A stretch of 64,000 nt of DNA from Orthosia cruda (Eukaryota > Arthropoda > Insecta > Lepidoptera > Noctuidae): contig OZ059837.1 in NCBI GenBank assembly GCA_964057195.1, forward strand, positions 4,456,859 to 4,520,858. Direction: 5' to 3'. Shown piece after piece: positions 1-10,265 of this stretch. Under the pieces are notes generated by a model. It worked only from the letters and a program-made list of their open reading frames with translations, did not search any database and was not told the DNA's origin. Every line of letters begins with the position of its first letter. Position 1 is the first letter of the stretch. The position numbers and the translations under genes are program-made.

Positions 1-1716
1 AGGTGGGGCTCCCCGCAGTCTCGCCGTCCGCGTACCGGCCCATAGTGCTGCTAGACGAGGTGGGTAAGCTGTTCGAGCGGATAATCGCTGCCCGCCTCGT
101 CAGCCACTTATACAGAGAGGGGCCGGACCTTGACGAAAGCCAGTTCGGCTTTCGGCATGGGCGCTCCACCATTCACGCGATATCGCAGGTGAGAGTCCTG
201 GCGGAGGAAGCGGTGTCCCGGGGTGGGGTGATGTTGGCGGTGTCCTTGGACATTTCCAACACCTTCAACACCCTGCCCTGGAGTTGTGTTCGGGAGGCAC
301 TGCGGTATCTTCTAGTGCCTCCCTACCTCCGCCGCATCGTCGGGGCTTATTTGGCGGAGAGGTGTGTCACCTACGTGGGACGTGATGGCGTCGAAAACCA
401 GCACCGAATGTCGTGCGGTGTTCCACAGGGCTCGGTCTTGGGCCCGCCCCTGTGGAACATCGGGTACGACTGGGTGCTGAGGGGCGAACTCCAACCGGGC
501 GTAGACCTGACGTGTTACGCGGACGATACGCTGGTCACCGCCCGGGGGAGTTCGTACAGGAAGGCAGCGTTGCTGGCGACGGCTGCGGTCTCACAGGTGG
601 TGAGCCGCATACGGCGCCTTGGCCTGGAGGTGGCCCTCAACAAGTCGGAGGCCATTGTCTTTCATGGCCCCCGGCGGGCGCCACCGCCCGATGCCCACAT
701 CGTCGTCGGGGGGGCCGGAATCGCTGTCGAGTCAACCATGAAGTACCTGGGATTGGTGCTCGACAGCCGGTGGGATTTCGGCCCCCACTTCCGACGGCTG
801 GCGCCCAAGTTGCTGGGCGCGGCTGGGGCGCTGTCAACGCTGCTTCCCAATCTTGGGGGGCCGAGCGCTGCCTGTAGGCGGCTCTACGTGGGGATCGTGC
901 GATCGATGGCCCTGTATGGGGCCCCGATCTGGGCGGCTGACCTGACGGCCGGCAGCATCGCTGTTTTGCGAAAGCCGCAGAGAGCGATGGCCGTCAGAGT
1001 CATCAGGGGGTATCGCACGATCTCGTACGAGGCGGCTTGTGCACTGGCCGGATCCCCGTCCTGGGACCTGGAGGCGAAGGTACTCGCGTCACTGCATCGG
1101 TGGCGCGAGGAAGCGCGGGCGCGGGGCGAAGGACTGATGCAGCGACATATGGAGTTGCGTCAGTCTCAGCTTCGCGAGGTCCTGGTGGCGGAATGGCGGG
1201 ACAGGCTTTCACGACCTACCGCCGGCCTCATTACCATCGAGGCGGTCCAGTCATAAGGCGAAACAGTCGTCTCGCAGAAGGAAGCTGCGGAGAGGGAGAG
1301 GGAGATTTCATCCGCTAACCCGATCCGCAGAAGACGAGCCGTGCGTCGGCGGAGGGCGGACAACGCCCTCTTCCAGCCCCCCTAAATGGATCCAGGGGCA
1401 ACGGACTCGGGGACGTCCGTCGCCCCCCAGATATCAGGACCCGAGTTGGTGGCGCGTAGTGTTCCACGCGCGCCCCTCTTAGACGTCGCGGGGGGAGTCC
1501 AACACCTCACTCACCCCCCCAACCCGAGATCGTGGCCCGCAGAGGCGGGCCGGCACTAGCCGGGGGTTGCGGAAGTATCGTTGTTCCCGCGACCCCCGGT
1601 GCAGTTGTGAGACGGAACACCGGGGTGGTTTTTAGTCAGTACAAGTCTGACAGACCCCTTCGCCCCCCAGGGCGGAGGACTCCCAATGAGGATTTTCCAC
1701 CCCGAAACAAAAAAAA
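1..1716 (+). mobile_element. R1-like non-LTR retrotransposon, 5'-truncated by the window edge
   Basis: A LINE 3' portion: reverse transcriptase to 1256, then a GC-rich 3' region with C and G runs, ending in an A-rich tail (about 1704-1716). It is far more GC-rich than its surroundings. The sequence immediately after the tail is the antisense of an RNase H motif (about 1800-1880), so this element inserted into an older LINE lying on the other strand. The 5' part lies outside the window. Confidence 0.85.
3..1256 (+). pseudogene. R1-like LINE ORF2 reverse transcriptase (partial)
   Basis: This is the reverse transcriptase that would copy the LINE RNA into DNA at the target site. Visible blocks in order are SAYRPIVLLDEVGKLFER (residues about 8-26), QFGFRHGRST (47-56), the first catalytic Asp in VSLDISNTFNTLPW, SCGVPQGSVLGPPLWN, and the catalytic YADD in CYADDTLVTARG. 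A thumb region follows with YGAPIWA and GYRTISYEAA. The catalytic residues are intact. The frame is already open at the window edge, so the true start is outside. It stops at 1256 without the C-terminal CCHC knuckle that R1-clade proteins usually carry, so the C-terminus is probably truncated. The LDISNxFNTLPW and GPPLWN wording is typical of R1-group elements in moths. Long reading frames on the opposite strand are shadows. Confidence 0.85.
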
Positions 1717-3285
1717 ATGGCACCATTCCGCAAATCGTAGTTATGAGCTACGTAATGCTTTCGATCAACCGGATTCGATGTGACATGCTTCGCTAAATAA
1801 GCGCACTCGTTGCCAACAATACCCGAGTGACTGGGGATCCAGGCTATCCGAGATGTCCAAGCCGCTTTGGGAACAATCAAATAACAAGTTCTTAATATCT
1901 ACAATAATTTTGAAGCAGCCCATAAGCCCATAAGTACAGTAAGCAGCCATCTCATGCAGCTTTTGCCTGAGAGATGGGAGGAGCACCGAGTCATAGGCAG
2001 CTGCTATGTCTAGAAAGACTGCAACCACAGACTCATTCCTGCTAAGGGCTAGCCGGACCTCTGACGTGAGGATACCCACACTATCAGCTGTGCCCAACCC
2101 TTTCCTAATACCGACCTGAGTCGATGGGAGCAGGTTCCTGTTTTATGCACACCAACCAGTTTTTAACTAAATGTTCCAAAAGTTTTATTAGTATGGACGA
2201 TAAAGCAATAGGTCTATGTGAGCAATTATCATTCGGATCTTTGCCTAGTTTTAGTATCGGAATGATAACTTGAACCTGCTATTCTGTGGGAATGTAGCCA
2301 GAGGTAAAGCAAAAATTTGCCAAATCCAGGTAAAATTGGTGAATATTTGGACCAGTTTTGGAAATAAAAGGAATCCGTCCGCGCCCGGTGCGGAGTCTTT
2401 AACATGGAAACACAGTTTTTATTTCTTCAACGCTAAATGGCATGTTCATTAGGTCATCAGTGTTGTCTACATCCTTGAAGCCAGCACCGATGTCCTCTAC
2501 ACTTGGAACATAAGCTGGAGCGATTTTTGAGAAAAACTGGTATCCCAGTACTTCTGTGAGATTGATTGAAGAGGCATGTGTTAAACTGCTCCTAAAACAT
2601 TTCAATTGCACCACACTGCCGAAACTGGAGTGGATGCATTCAGTGAACTATAGTATTTTGACCAACCTTCACGTATCTTTCTTTTCAAAAATTGCCTGGA
2701 CTTAGCCAATATCTGCTTGAAGGCGATGAGGTTATCTAGGTTCATATTACAGTTAACTGCCAAAATATTTTTTGAATTTGCCTGTCTGTTATGACATTGG
2801 TTCTGCAACTTCCGTTGGAAGGGCACAACCATTTCTGGATGGGAGAACGAGTGGTTTTCAGTAAGGTCTAATTGAGCTTATATAGCCAGGAGAAAGGACT
2901 ATGCGGGGTTTAGGTTTCTAAAATACCGTTTTACGGTATGAATTTTGCGATACAGGGATGGGACTCGAGGACTGGGATTGGGATCTACTTGATGCAACCT
3001 TGTTGCGAGGGGAGGATTTAAAGACGTCAGCATTATGATCTGGAAACAGATGGAATCATCCCACTTGCCTCCGCATATAAAATAGATTTTTCTGCCATCA
3101 GAGCCTTGATGCTCTACTGTCGGCCCAATTCAGGGCAAGCACTGTTGTTTGCATAATGGTCGCCAGTACATTAAACACAGAAGCTATTTTCAGGGGTGAC
3201 TTCACATCCATCTCCTGGATGATCTTCACCACACTTAAAGCATCTTGGCTTTGTCCGGCACAGAGTGCTGTAACGAGATTTTTTT
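1717..3285 (-). pseudogene. Decayed LINE: gag zinc knuckle, EN-RT linker, RT and RNase H pieces
   Basis: Read on the minus strand, pieces of one Jockey/I-type LINE occur in the right order but in different frames. First come gag knuckles (about 3265-3115: CFKCGEDHPGDGC then CTGDHYANNSACP, with an in-frame stop between). Next is the linker KRKIREGWSKYYSSLN (about 2700-2640), then SVEEIKTVF (about 2430), then the first RT catalytic block AVFLDIAAAYDSV (about 2030-1990), and finally an RNase H block WIPSHSGIVGNECAYLAKH (about 1850-1795). The endonuclease and most of the RT (including YADD) are missing, so there are large internal deletions besides the frameshifts and stops. The 3' end is cut by the plus-strand LINE at 1716. 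Confidence 0.75.
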
Positions 3286-4030
3286 AACCTCGTCACATGG
3301 TTTTTGGATTTAGTCGATTTCCGAACGACGCTACTCTAGATCTATGCTGTGAGCTGTCATTTTTGACAGAAAGACTACGATTTTGTTTATAAAATGGCCA
3401 GGCGTTAATTTTAAACGTTTCGTCAATTGTTTAATTAATCCGGATTTATCTCGGATATTTTTGTCTTCATAATGAAGCAAATACTTGAAAATTATACTAG
3501 AACGATGTTGTGAGAAGGATTGACCTTAAAGAGTTGATGTTATTGGCTGCATAGCGCATCAATATTAATTTGAAGAAGAAAAACGCCCATTTTGGCGTTT
3601 TGTTCTTTAGTTTTCTTCTTTGGTTTTCTTCTTTAGTTTTCATTTACTTCAAATTTTGGATTTCTCTTTTATGTACAATTTTTTTTTTATTGGACTGCAT
3701 TACGGGGATCCTTCATCAATCATTGCTTCTATGGTTATGTTAAACTTATTCTTAAAGCCAGCAATCTGGTAGGACCTTTCTATTATTTTTATTTTTAATA
3801 CTTCAATTAGTGCAAGATGCAGTAATATCACCCTAAGTAGTAATATAGCCATTAATTTAGTAAAGTTAACATAAGAATTATTGTATTTTTTTAAAACTAT
3901 ATATATACTTGTGAAGCTACGGGCCATTAAATAGAGACAAACAAGTTGTTTTATTTTCTTTATTTAGCTGCCCACCGGCAGATTAAAAGTCTGACTCTTC
4001 CGATTAGTTCTTTCCGGCAACCTTTATTGT
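3286..4030. other. AT-rich stretch splitting the decayed gag
   Basis: About 745 bp of AT-rich DNA lies between the first zinc knuckle of the minus-strand gag (about 4130) and the next knuckles (about 3265). In intact LINEs of this type those knuckles are adjacent, so this stretch is most simply a later insertion. It has no recognisable protein, and the 75-codon minus frame at 3927-3700 resembles nothing I know. No terminal repeats are clear. Confidence 0.45.
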
Positions 4031-4600
4031 ATTTGTACTGTGTGACACAGAACACATTTTTTTATTTTATTTAGCATCACACCGCGCTGCCACCACGATG
4101 ACAGTGCGTGTATTTCCATACCGGCAACAATGGTAACATAGTATAGTAGGGTAGGCATGACTGGCAGAGCTGAGTAGAAACAGTACACACGTTTGGGTAA
4201 GACTTGACCATCAAACGTCAAAACAACAGTTTGTGTGGGTTTCCACTCAGCCACACAAGAGGAGGACACCTTACGGCTCATCCTTCTGGCTTTGATGATG
4301 AAGCCGCAACCTTAACGTTATTAATTATCTCGTCCTCTGACCACTCAATGGGTATGTCCCTAATTGTACCCATTCTTGTAATATTGAACTGTGTGATGGC
4401 AACAATATAGTTGTTTTGAGATAAAAATGTATTATTGCGAAAACTGTTAGAAAACTGTAAAAATCCATTCCACCCATTCGCTTGATCCCATCTAGGCGTA
4501 TGTTATTGAGGTTATTTGTCGTCAAAAATATACCAAACTTAATTGGTTGAAGCACAGTACCCGATGATTATCTTTCAACGAAACATGCATAATGTAGGTT
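4031..4600 (-). pseudogene. Decayed LINE gag (ORF1), N-terminal part
   Basis: On the minus strand this is the gag-like RNA-binding protein of the same old LINE. Residues NIRLDGIKRMG (about 4510-4475) are followed by a region with decayed spacing, then QTVVLTFDGQVLPKRVYCFYS (about 4230-4160). After a frameshift comes the first CCHC-type knuckle, CYHCCRYGNT (about 4140-4110). The layout (RNP-like domain, LPxxV motif, then knuckles) is that of Jockey/I-type ORF1 proteins. Several frameshifts and stops make it non-functional. It continues in the pieces at 3265-1717. Confidence 0.65.
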
Positions 4601-4790
4601 GGGTTGTCGTTCATTGTGTAGGCTTCTCTGCCGGTAATGTTTAGCAAGTTTGGGTGGGATATTGGTCGTAGAAGGGGGTGTTTCAGTGACCCTTTACGGC
4701 TAGAGGTTTCGGTGTGTATTTTTTCTTTTGTAAGTACTTCAGGATTATTCGGAAGCGTTACGGTGAGGATCGGGGAGAGATCAAAAAGTT

Positions 4791-4841
4791 AATCGGGAGG
4801 ATCAGGGTCGGGGAAGCCTCTCGACCCTGATCCTCCCGATT
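4791..4841. repeat. Perfect 20-bp GC-rich hairpin
   Basis: Arms 4791-4810 and 4822-4841 are exact reverse complements (arm begins AATCGGGAGGATCAGG) around an 11-base loop. It sits directly against the left edge of the dispersed repeat that starts near 4851, whose TAGGGTTCC terminus follows within 10 bases. Confidence 0.9.
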
Positions 4842-4850
4842 TTCCTCTTT

Positions 4851-5134
4851 TAGGGTTCCATACCCAAAGGGTAAAAACGGGACCCTATTACTAAGACTTC
4901 GCGGTCCGTCTGTCTGTCACCAGGCTGTATCTCATGAACCGTGATAGCTAGACTGCTGAAATTTTCACAGATGATGTATTTATGTTGCCGCTATAACAAC
5001 AATTACTAAAAACAGAATAAAATTAATATTTTAGTGGGGCTGCCATACAACAAACGTGATTTTTTTGTCGTTTTTTGCCATAATTGTACGGAACCCTTCG
5101 TGCGCGAGTCCGACTCGCACTTGGCCGGTTTTCT
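4851..5134 (+). repeat. Lepidopteran dispersed repeat, copy 1 (AGGGTTCC...TTGGCCGG type)
   Basis: It runs from AGGGTTCCATACCC through GTCACCAGGCTGTATCTCAT and TTGCCGCTATAACAAC to CCGACTCGCACTTGGCCGG. The same sequence recurs at 28918-29184 (same orientation) and 31669-31925 (reverse). The family is very common in lepidopteran genomes. It encodes no protein; I do not assign a transposon class. Confidence 0.85.
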
Positions 5135-5420
5135 GAACTCATTTTAGCTACTTAAAATAAAATAAAAAGAGACAATCACAGTTAAAAACAAACCTTAACC
5201 CAAGAACAAACACAAGGAATAGTCTCGATCAAGTCTCACACACAAAATATTCACTAAAACCGAGAAAATTCTTAGCACTGACAAAAGCACGTGTTAACCT
5301 TCACCATCACCACTACCACAGACAGAATCCACGAAAGTTATAGTAGAAACAAAGAAAGAAAGTGAGGTTACTTTTCTGTCTGACAGTTGTAAAGTTTGAC
5401 ATTGACAGCTATAGACTTTT
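5135..5420. other. No feature recognised
   Basis: AT-rich sequence with no convincing reading frame or repeat boundary. Confidence 0.5.
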
Positions 5421-5424
5421 TACC

Positions 5425-5910
5425 CGACTGCCGAAGGAGGGTAATGTGTTTATCAGTCTATGTATGTATGTAAGTATGTATGTATGAATGTATGTTTGTT
5501 GTGTGGCGTTCTAGAGACCAAACGCCTTGGCCGATTTTGATGCTTCTTACGTCAATCGATTCGTCTTAACCCTGCGAGTGTCACTGGCTACCTAAAAATT
5601 GGAAAAGAACAAAATGGCCATTTTGTAGGGGTTTTTTTTTCCAGACCCATCGTTTGGGGTTTCAAAATAAAGGGTTTTATGAGATGATTTCAAAAATATA
5701 TAACACTTAGATGTTTAAATTTAATTAGGTACAATTATAAAAAAAAAAAAAAACGTTGTAAATAAAAAAAGATAATTAATAAAATCAAAATACCCGACTG
5801 CTTAGAAAGCGAACTAAAAAGACGTAAACAAGAAGAAAATCATGCTGTGCAGTCGAAGGATACATCTGGTTTTGGTCAGCCAGCTCGCGAATATGTACCT
5901 ACCTATGCTC
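5425..5910 (+). repeat. Dispersed repeat H, copy 1 (ACCCGACTGCCGAAGGAGGG...)
   Basis: It begins with ACCCGACTGCCGAAGGAGGG, carries a short TATG microsatellite (about 5460-5492), and ends near GGTTTTGGTCAGCCAGCTCG. The reverse complement is found at about 18955-19360, including the shared blocks for the left edge, the GTCACTGGC region and the TGGTTTTGGTCAGCCAG edge. The two ends both contain a CCCGACTGC-like motif in inverted orientation, which suggests a terminal-inverted-repeat MITE. Confidence 0.7.
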
Positions 5911-6075
5911 CTATCCTCAGACGCCCGTTTTTTGATTTTTTAATTACCTAACTTTTTTTAATAAATTTAGTTCCTGACGGAACAGGCCAAGGTCTAAGAC
6001 CATGCTGCCTAGTCATCAGTTAGTATTTTTATTCTTGAGTAGGTATGCAATAGAATGCGAATGTAACATATTCTA

Positions 6076-6324
6076 ATGTTTTTGGCAGAAAATTGTATCG
6101 AATCAGCCTTCCCAGTAAGCTTTGCAGAAGTAGTCAATACTACAATAAAAAACTCCGCTCCACTATCCCGAGATAGCTTCAGCAATGATTTTACATATTG
6201 TCCAGTTGAGACACAAAACTACACCAATTTTGTATCACAATATCCACTACAAATCAATTTGCAAAGATTATTAACAGCCGCTGAACTGCACTCGAAAAAA
6301 GCCCGCAAAAAACTCCAGCTATAG
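6076..6324 (+). pseudogene. Unrecognised 82-aa frame, mobile-element protein remnant
   Basis: The C-terminal part (about 6210-6320) reads NYTNFVSQYPLQINLQ then LLTAAELHSKKARKKLQ and ends in TAG. The same segment, diverged at DNA level, occurs on the minus strand inside repeat G at about 25825-25735 (INLQIILTAAAFHSNKVRQK) and in the second G copy near 38470-38390. Three dispersed copies imply a mobile-element protein end. I do not recognise the family, and upstream of 6200 the frame has no visible motif. Confidence 0.45.
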
Positions 6325-6369
6325 ATAGATTACAAAATCAATTAATAAAGTAACGTTCCGTTTGGGTGC

Positions 6370-6600
6370 GTCTCATATCATAATAAAGTTATTTGGTATA
6401 TTTTTATTTCATTAACGTTCACAAGATATAATAAACGTGAGTTACCTATACCAACTGTTGATATAATTTCTTTAGATATAACATTTATATACTCTAAAAC
6501 TTATTTCGTATAACGTTATTGGATATAACGTTTATTTTTTCTAAAATCATTAGGGCTATCGTTTAAAATATATAATATTGATACCATCTTTATGGTTGAC
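6370..6600. repeat. AT-rich repeat with ATATAACGTT motifs
   Basis: The motif TATAAC(G/A)TTTAT or ATATAACGTT recurs several times (for example about 6478-6492 and 6510-6532). It looks like a degraded AT-rich repeat; no coding potential and no clean termini. Confidence 0.35.
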
Positions 6601-6639
6601 ACCCCGATTCAAAGCAATCCGATGGGTAATATTAGGTTA

Positions 6640-7018
6640 GAAGGTTAAGCCGCCGAGCGGAGTGGAGTGCCAGGCCCCCTCTATGTTGGTGAATCATTGG
6701 AGTTAGGTTTGGTTAGAAGTTAGAACAGTGACCATTAACGCGCTAAGGCGAACAAGTGAAGCGAGCGTGCTGCGGGAGCGGCGTGACAGAAACGAATTGC
6801 TGCAAAACCGACTCCACGTAGTCTTGTCTGCCCTACCCCTAGTGTTAAAATCGCGTAGGCGCGGAGAGGCGAGGCGGCCCGCGAGCTGAGGAGCAGGTGG
6901 TTTTAACACTCCTTGCCGGGGCTGAGGCTGGCCAGCAAGCCGAAGCCGCGGTGGTGAGCATAAAAACACATCTGCGACGATAAGCTTGCATGGGACCGCC
7001 AGAGCCGTGACAGAAACC
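6640..7018. repeat. GC-richer dispersed repeat with GCGAAGCGAGCG block
   Basis: A block richer in GC than its surroundings, containing GGCGAACAAGTGAAGCGAGC and GCGGCGTGACAGAAAC. The 134-codon minus frame here resembles no protein and reads partly through the adjacent minisatellite, so I treat it as repeat DNA. Confidence 0.4.
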
Positions 7019-7110
7019 ATGCCTGCTGCATGTTGCATGCCTGCTGTATGTTGCATGCCTGTTGCATGTTGCATGCCTGCTGCATGTTGCTTGCCTGCTG
7101 CATGCATGGT
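7019..7110. repeat. Short minisatellite GCATGCCTGCTGCATGTT
   Basis: About four to five copies of an 18-19-bp unit (TTGCATGCCTGCTGCATG and variants). Read on the minus strand it gives MQQACNMQQAC-like frames, which are artefacts of the repeat. Confidence 0.85.
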
Positions 7111-7287
7111 GTATGTTTGTTAAGTTACCTAACCTACATTTCGCAACGTATTAATAATTAGACAATGTTACAACGTGTTAACTGAAATTATGCTTTGTGT
7201 TTTTTACTAGGCGTTTTATCATATTAGACTTAGACTAAATAGATTTTATGTCTTTTGGGTGATATCATACGATTTTATATTCAATAT

Positions 7288-7347
7288 AAAAAAACTTTTT
7301 TGCAAAAAAATACTACCGACTTTCAAATACAAAACTACAAAGTGTAA
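7288..7347 (-). repeat. Module K (AAGTCGGTAGT type), reverse copy at left edge of the fold-back complex
   Basis: Reverse complement of the sequence at about 11985-12045 and 21734-21800: a TTTGTAGTTTTGTATTTGG block, then AAGTCGGTAGTATTTTTTTG. It lies exactly where the F-family complex begins, mirroring the forward copy at its right edge. Confidence 0.75.
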
Positions 7348-8156
7348 AATAACTTTTCAACACACTTGCTCATAAAGTGGCTCTAATTTCACCGCAATTA
7401 GGCACATAATGACACCTGTTATCAAACTGTGACTTTTTCATTACTATTATTCACAAGTGAGATAATAGTACATTATGGTACAAGTGTGTAATGTTGGTGA
7501 TTACCGCTGAGGCGCCATTGAGACCCGAGCCTTTAGGTGAGGGTCTTAAGAGAGCCGAGGACGGTAATCATCAATACACACGTGTATCATACGACGTTTT
7601 TTAACACACTTGTGAAGAAAATAATACTAAAAAATCATTTCCAACAGTGAAAACGAGTTGTGATTTTTTTTTCGCAATGGCGGGCAAAATTAATCAGTTT
7701 TCCTATGCGCGCGCATCTAACAATAAAATAACATTATTTTTAGTCTATAGCGATCGGCCATAGACTAAAAATAATGTTTGTTTTTTTATGGCTTTTTGCG
7801 GATTGCGTTTTAGCCACAATTTAGTCACGTACAAAATGGGGATTTCAAGTTTTTTACAGACATAAACAAAATTTATATTTGAGTGAAAGTTTTATTTATT
7901 AAACACGTACAAGTTGAAAATATCTATTTAAATACGAAGTTGCATAAAATTTGTTGCATTTGTACTATTGAGCACGACCTTTTTTGTATCGAAACTTTTT
8001 TAAGAACAAAGCAACTCAATCAATAAATTAAAAAAAAACTCTATAACTCACTTGTGAATAATAGTAATGAAAAAGTCACAGTTTGATAACAGGTGTCATT
8101 ATGTGCCTAATTGCGGTGAAATTAGAGCCACTTTATGAGCAAGTGTGTTGAAAAAT
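7348..8156. mobile_element. F-family fold-back element: extra left end plus reverse full copy
   Basis: 7348-7455 is the F left end (CAACACACTTGCTCATAAAG...). From about 7456 a complete F copy follows in reverse: TAATAGTACATTATGG, an imperfect hairpin GGTGATTACC...GGTAATCATC, ATGCGCGCGCAT, then AAGTGTGTTGAAAAATAAC at 8156. As a result the F left end stands in inverted orientation at both edges, about 110 bp each. No transposase is present, so it would be non-autonomous. Compare with the simplest copy at 24121-24786. Confidence 0.75.
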
Positions 8157-8161
8157 AACTT

Positions 8162-8231
8162 TATTTTTTTAAGTCGGTGTCATTAACGCAATAAAAATGA
8201 TACCTACGAAAGACACCGACTTAAAAAAATA
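8162..8231. repeat. AAGTCGGTGTC hairpin module, copy 1
   Basis: Arms 8162-8181 and 8212-8231 are perfect 20-bp reverse complements ending in AAGTCGGTGTC, around about 30 bases (TTAACGC...GATACCTACG). The same module recurs at about 8756-8826 and 9506-9572, each time between two F-family segments. Confidence 0.85.
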
Positions 8232-8755
8232 ATAGTACATTATGGTACAAGTGTGTAATGTTGGTGATTACCGCTGAGGCGCCATTGAGACCCGAGCCGT
8301 TAGGTGAAGGTCTTAAGAGAGCCGAGGACGGTAATCATCAATACACACTTACAGTTACATAAATGTAACTTTTGTTTTTATCTGTAATAAAGAAAACTTG
8401 AAATGCCCCATTTTGTACGTGGCTAAAACGCTATCCGCGAAAAACCAAAAAAAAAGATAACTCATTATTTTTAGTCTATGGCCATCTAACAATGGCGATT
8501 GTTAGATGCGCGCGCATAGGATAGCTGATTAATTTTCCCCGCCATTGCGAAAAAAATTCACAACTCGTTTTCACTGTTGGAAATGATTTTTTAGTATTAT
8601 TTTCTTCACAAGTGTGTTGAAAAACGTCGTATGATACACGTGTGTATTGATGATTACCGTCCTCGGCTCTCTTAAGACCTTCACCTAACGGCTCGGGTCT
8701 CAATGGCGCCTCAGCGGTAATCACCAACATTACACACTTGTACCATAATGTACTA
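8232..8755. mobile_element. F-family: reverse right end fused to truncated forward copy
   Basis: 8232-8350 is an F right end in reverse (AGTACATTATGGTACAAG...GGTAATCATCAATACAC). From about 8351 a forward F copy lacking its left third runs to the standard right end near 8755. The two right ends therefore face each other and could form a large fold-back. Confidence 0.7.
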
Positions 8756-8826
8756 TTTTTTTTTTAAGTCGGTGTCTTTCGTAGGTATCATTTTTATTGC
8801 GTTAATGACACCGACTTAAAAAAATA
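8756..8826. repeat. AAGTCGGTGTC hairpin module, copy 2
   Basis: Inverted orientation of copy 1: TTTTTAAGTCGGTGTC, TTTCGTAGGTATC, then GACACCGACTTAAAAA. It separates two F copies. Confidence 0.85.
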
Positions 8827-9505
8827 AAGTTAATTTTCAACACACTTGCTCATAAAGTGGCTATAATTTCACCGCAATTAGGCACATAATGACACCTGTT
8901 ATCAAACTGTGACTTTTACATTACTATTATTCACAAGTGAGATAAAGAGCTTTTTTTTTAATTTATTGGTTGAGTTGCTTTGTTCTTAAAAAAGTATCGA
9001 TACAAAAAAGATTGCGCTCAATAGTACAAATGCAACACATTTCATGCAACTTCGTATTTAAATAGATAATTTCAACTTGTACGTGTTTAATAAATAAAAC
9101 TTTCACATAAATATAACTTTTGTTTTTATCTGTAATAAAGAAAACTTGAAATTCCCCATTTTGTACGTGGCTAAAACGCTATCCGCGAAAAACCAAAAAA
9201 AAAGATAACTCATTATTTTTAGTCTATGGCCATCTAACAATGGCAACTGTTAGATGCGCGCGCATAGGAAAACTGATTAATTTTCCCCGCCATTGCGAAA
9301 AACATTCACAACTCGTTTCCACTGTTGGAAATGATTTTTTAGTATTATTTTCTTCACAAGTGTGTTGAAAAACGTCGTATGATACACGTGTGTATTGATG
9401 ATTACCGTCCTCGGCTCTCTTAAGACCCTCACCTAACGGCTCGGGTCTCAATGACGCCTCAGCGGTAATCACCAACATTACACACTTGTACCATAATGTA
9501 CTATT
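8827..9505 (+). mobile_element. F-family element, full forward copy
   Basis: Complete unit from TTTTCAACACACTTGCTC (about 8835) to CTTGTACCATAATGTACTA (9505). Internal landmarks are ATTGGTTGAGTTGC, ATCCGCGAAAA, ATGCGCGCGCAT and the imperfect hairpin centred on the GCCATTGAGACCC region. On its minus strand a frame of 84 codons (9478-9224) is open. Nearly the same frame is open in the copy ending at 8755 (8730-8476). Confidence 0.8.
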
Positions 9506-9572
9506 ATTTTTTTAAGTCGGTGTCTTTCGTAGGTATCATTTTTTTTGCGTTAATGACACCGACTTAAAAAGA
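9506..9572. repeat. AAGTCGGTGTC hairpin module, copy 3
   Basis: Same orientation as copy 2, with AAGTCGGTGTC at about 9514 and GACACCGACTT at about 9556-9566. Confidence 0.85.
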
Positions 9573-10105
9573 TAAAGTTATTTTTCAACACACTTGCTCA
9601 TAAAGTGGCTATAATTTCACCGCAATTAGGCACATAATGACACCTGTTATCAAACTGTGACTTTTTCATTACTATTATTCACAAGTGAGATAATAGTACT
9701 ATTATGGTACAAGTGTGTAATGTTGGTGATTACCGCTGAGGCGCCATTGAGACCCGAGCCGTTAGGTGAGGGTCTTAAGAGAGCCGAGGACGGTAATCAT
9801 CAATACACACGTGTATCATACGACGTTTTTCAACACACTTGTGAAGAAAATAATACAAAAAAATCATTTCCAACAGTAGAAACGAGCTGTGAAAATGTTT
9901 TTCGCAATGGCGGGCAAAATTAATCAGTTTTCCTATGCGCGCGCATCTAACAATGGCGATCGGCCATAGACTAAAAATAATGAGTTATCTTTTTTTTGGC
10001 TTTTCGCGGATAGCGTTTTAGCCATGTACAAAATGGGGAATTTCAAGTTTTCTTTATTACAGACAAAAACAAAAGTTATATTTAAGTGAAAGTATTATTT
10101 ATACC
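9573..10105. mobile_element. F-family: forward left end fused to truncated reverse copy
   Basis: 9573-9690 is a forward left end and 9691-10105 a reverse copy, joined at GAGATAATAGTA exactly as at 7455. The plus strand carries the recurring frame here (9657-9923). The reverse copy ends within TTATATTTAAGTGAAAG near 10092 and lacks the F left end. Confidence 0.75.
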
Positions 10106-10265
10106 ATTCCCCCTCTAAAAAGCTTATTTTATTCACTGAAAACAGTGAATAAAAAGCACTTTTAATCACTGTTTTGGTGTTTGAATTTAGAACACACCAA
10201 TATAATATTCAAACTCCATCTCAATGCTATACAACCTCCTTCCGCATAAAATATTCTATACAAAC

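Noticed and set aside
6703..7107. 134-codon minus-strand frame starting MHAAGKQHAAGMQH
   Set aside because: The start is minisatellite and the remainder has no homology I recognise; likely repeat DNA.
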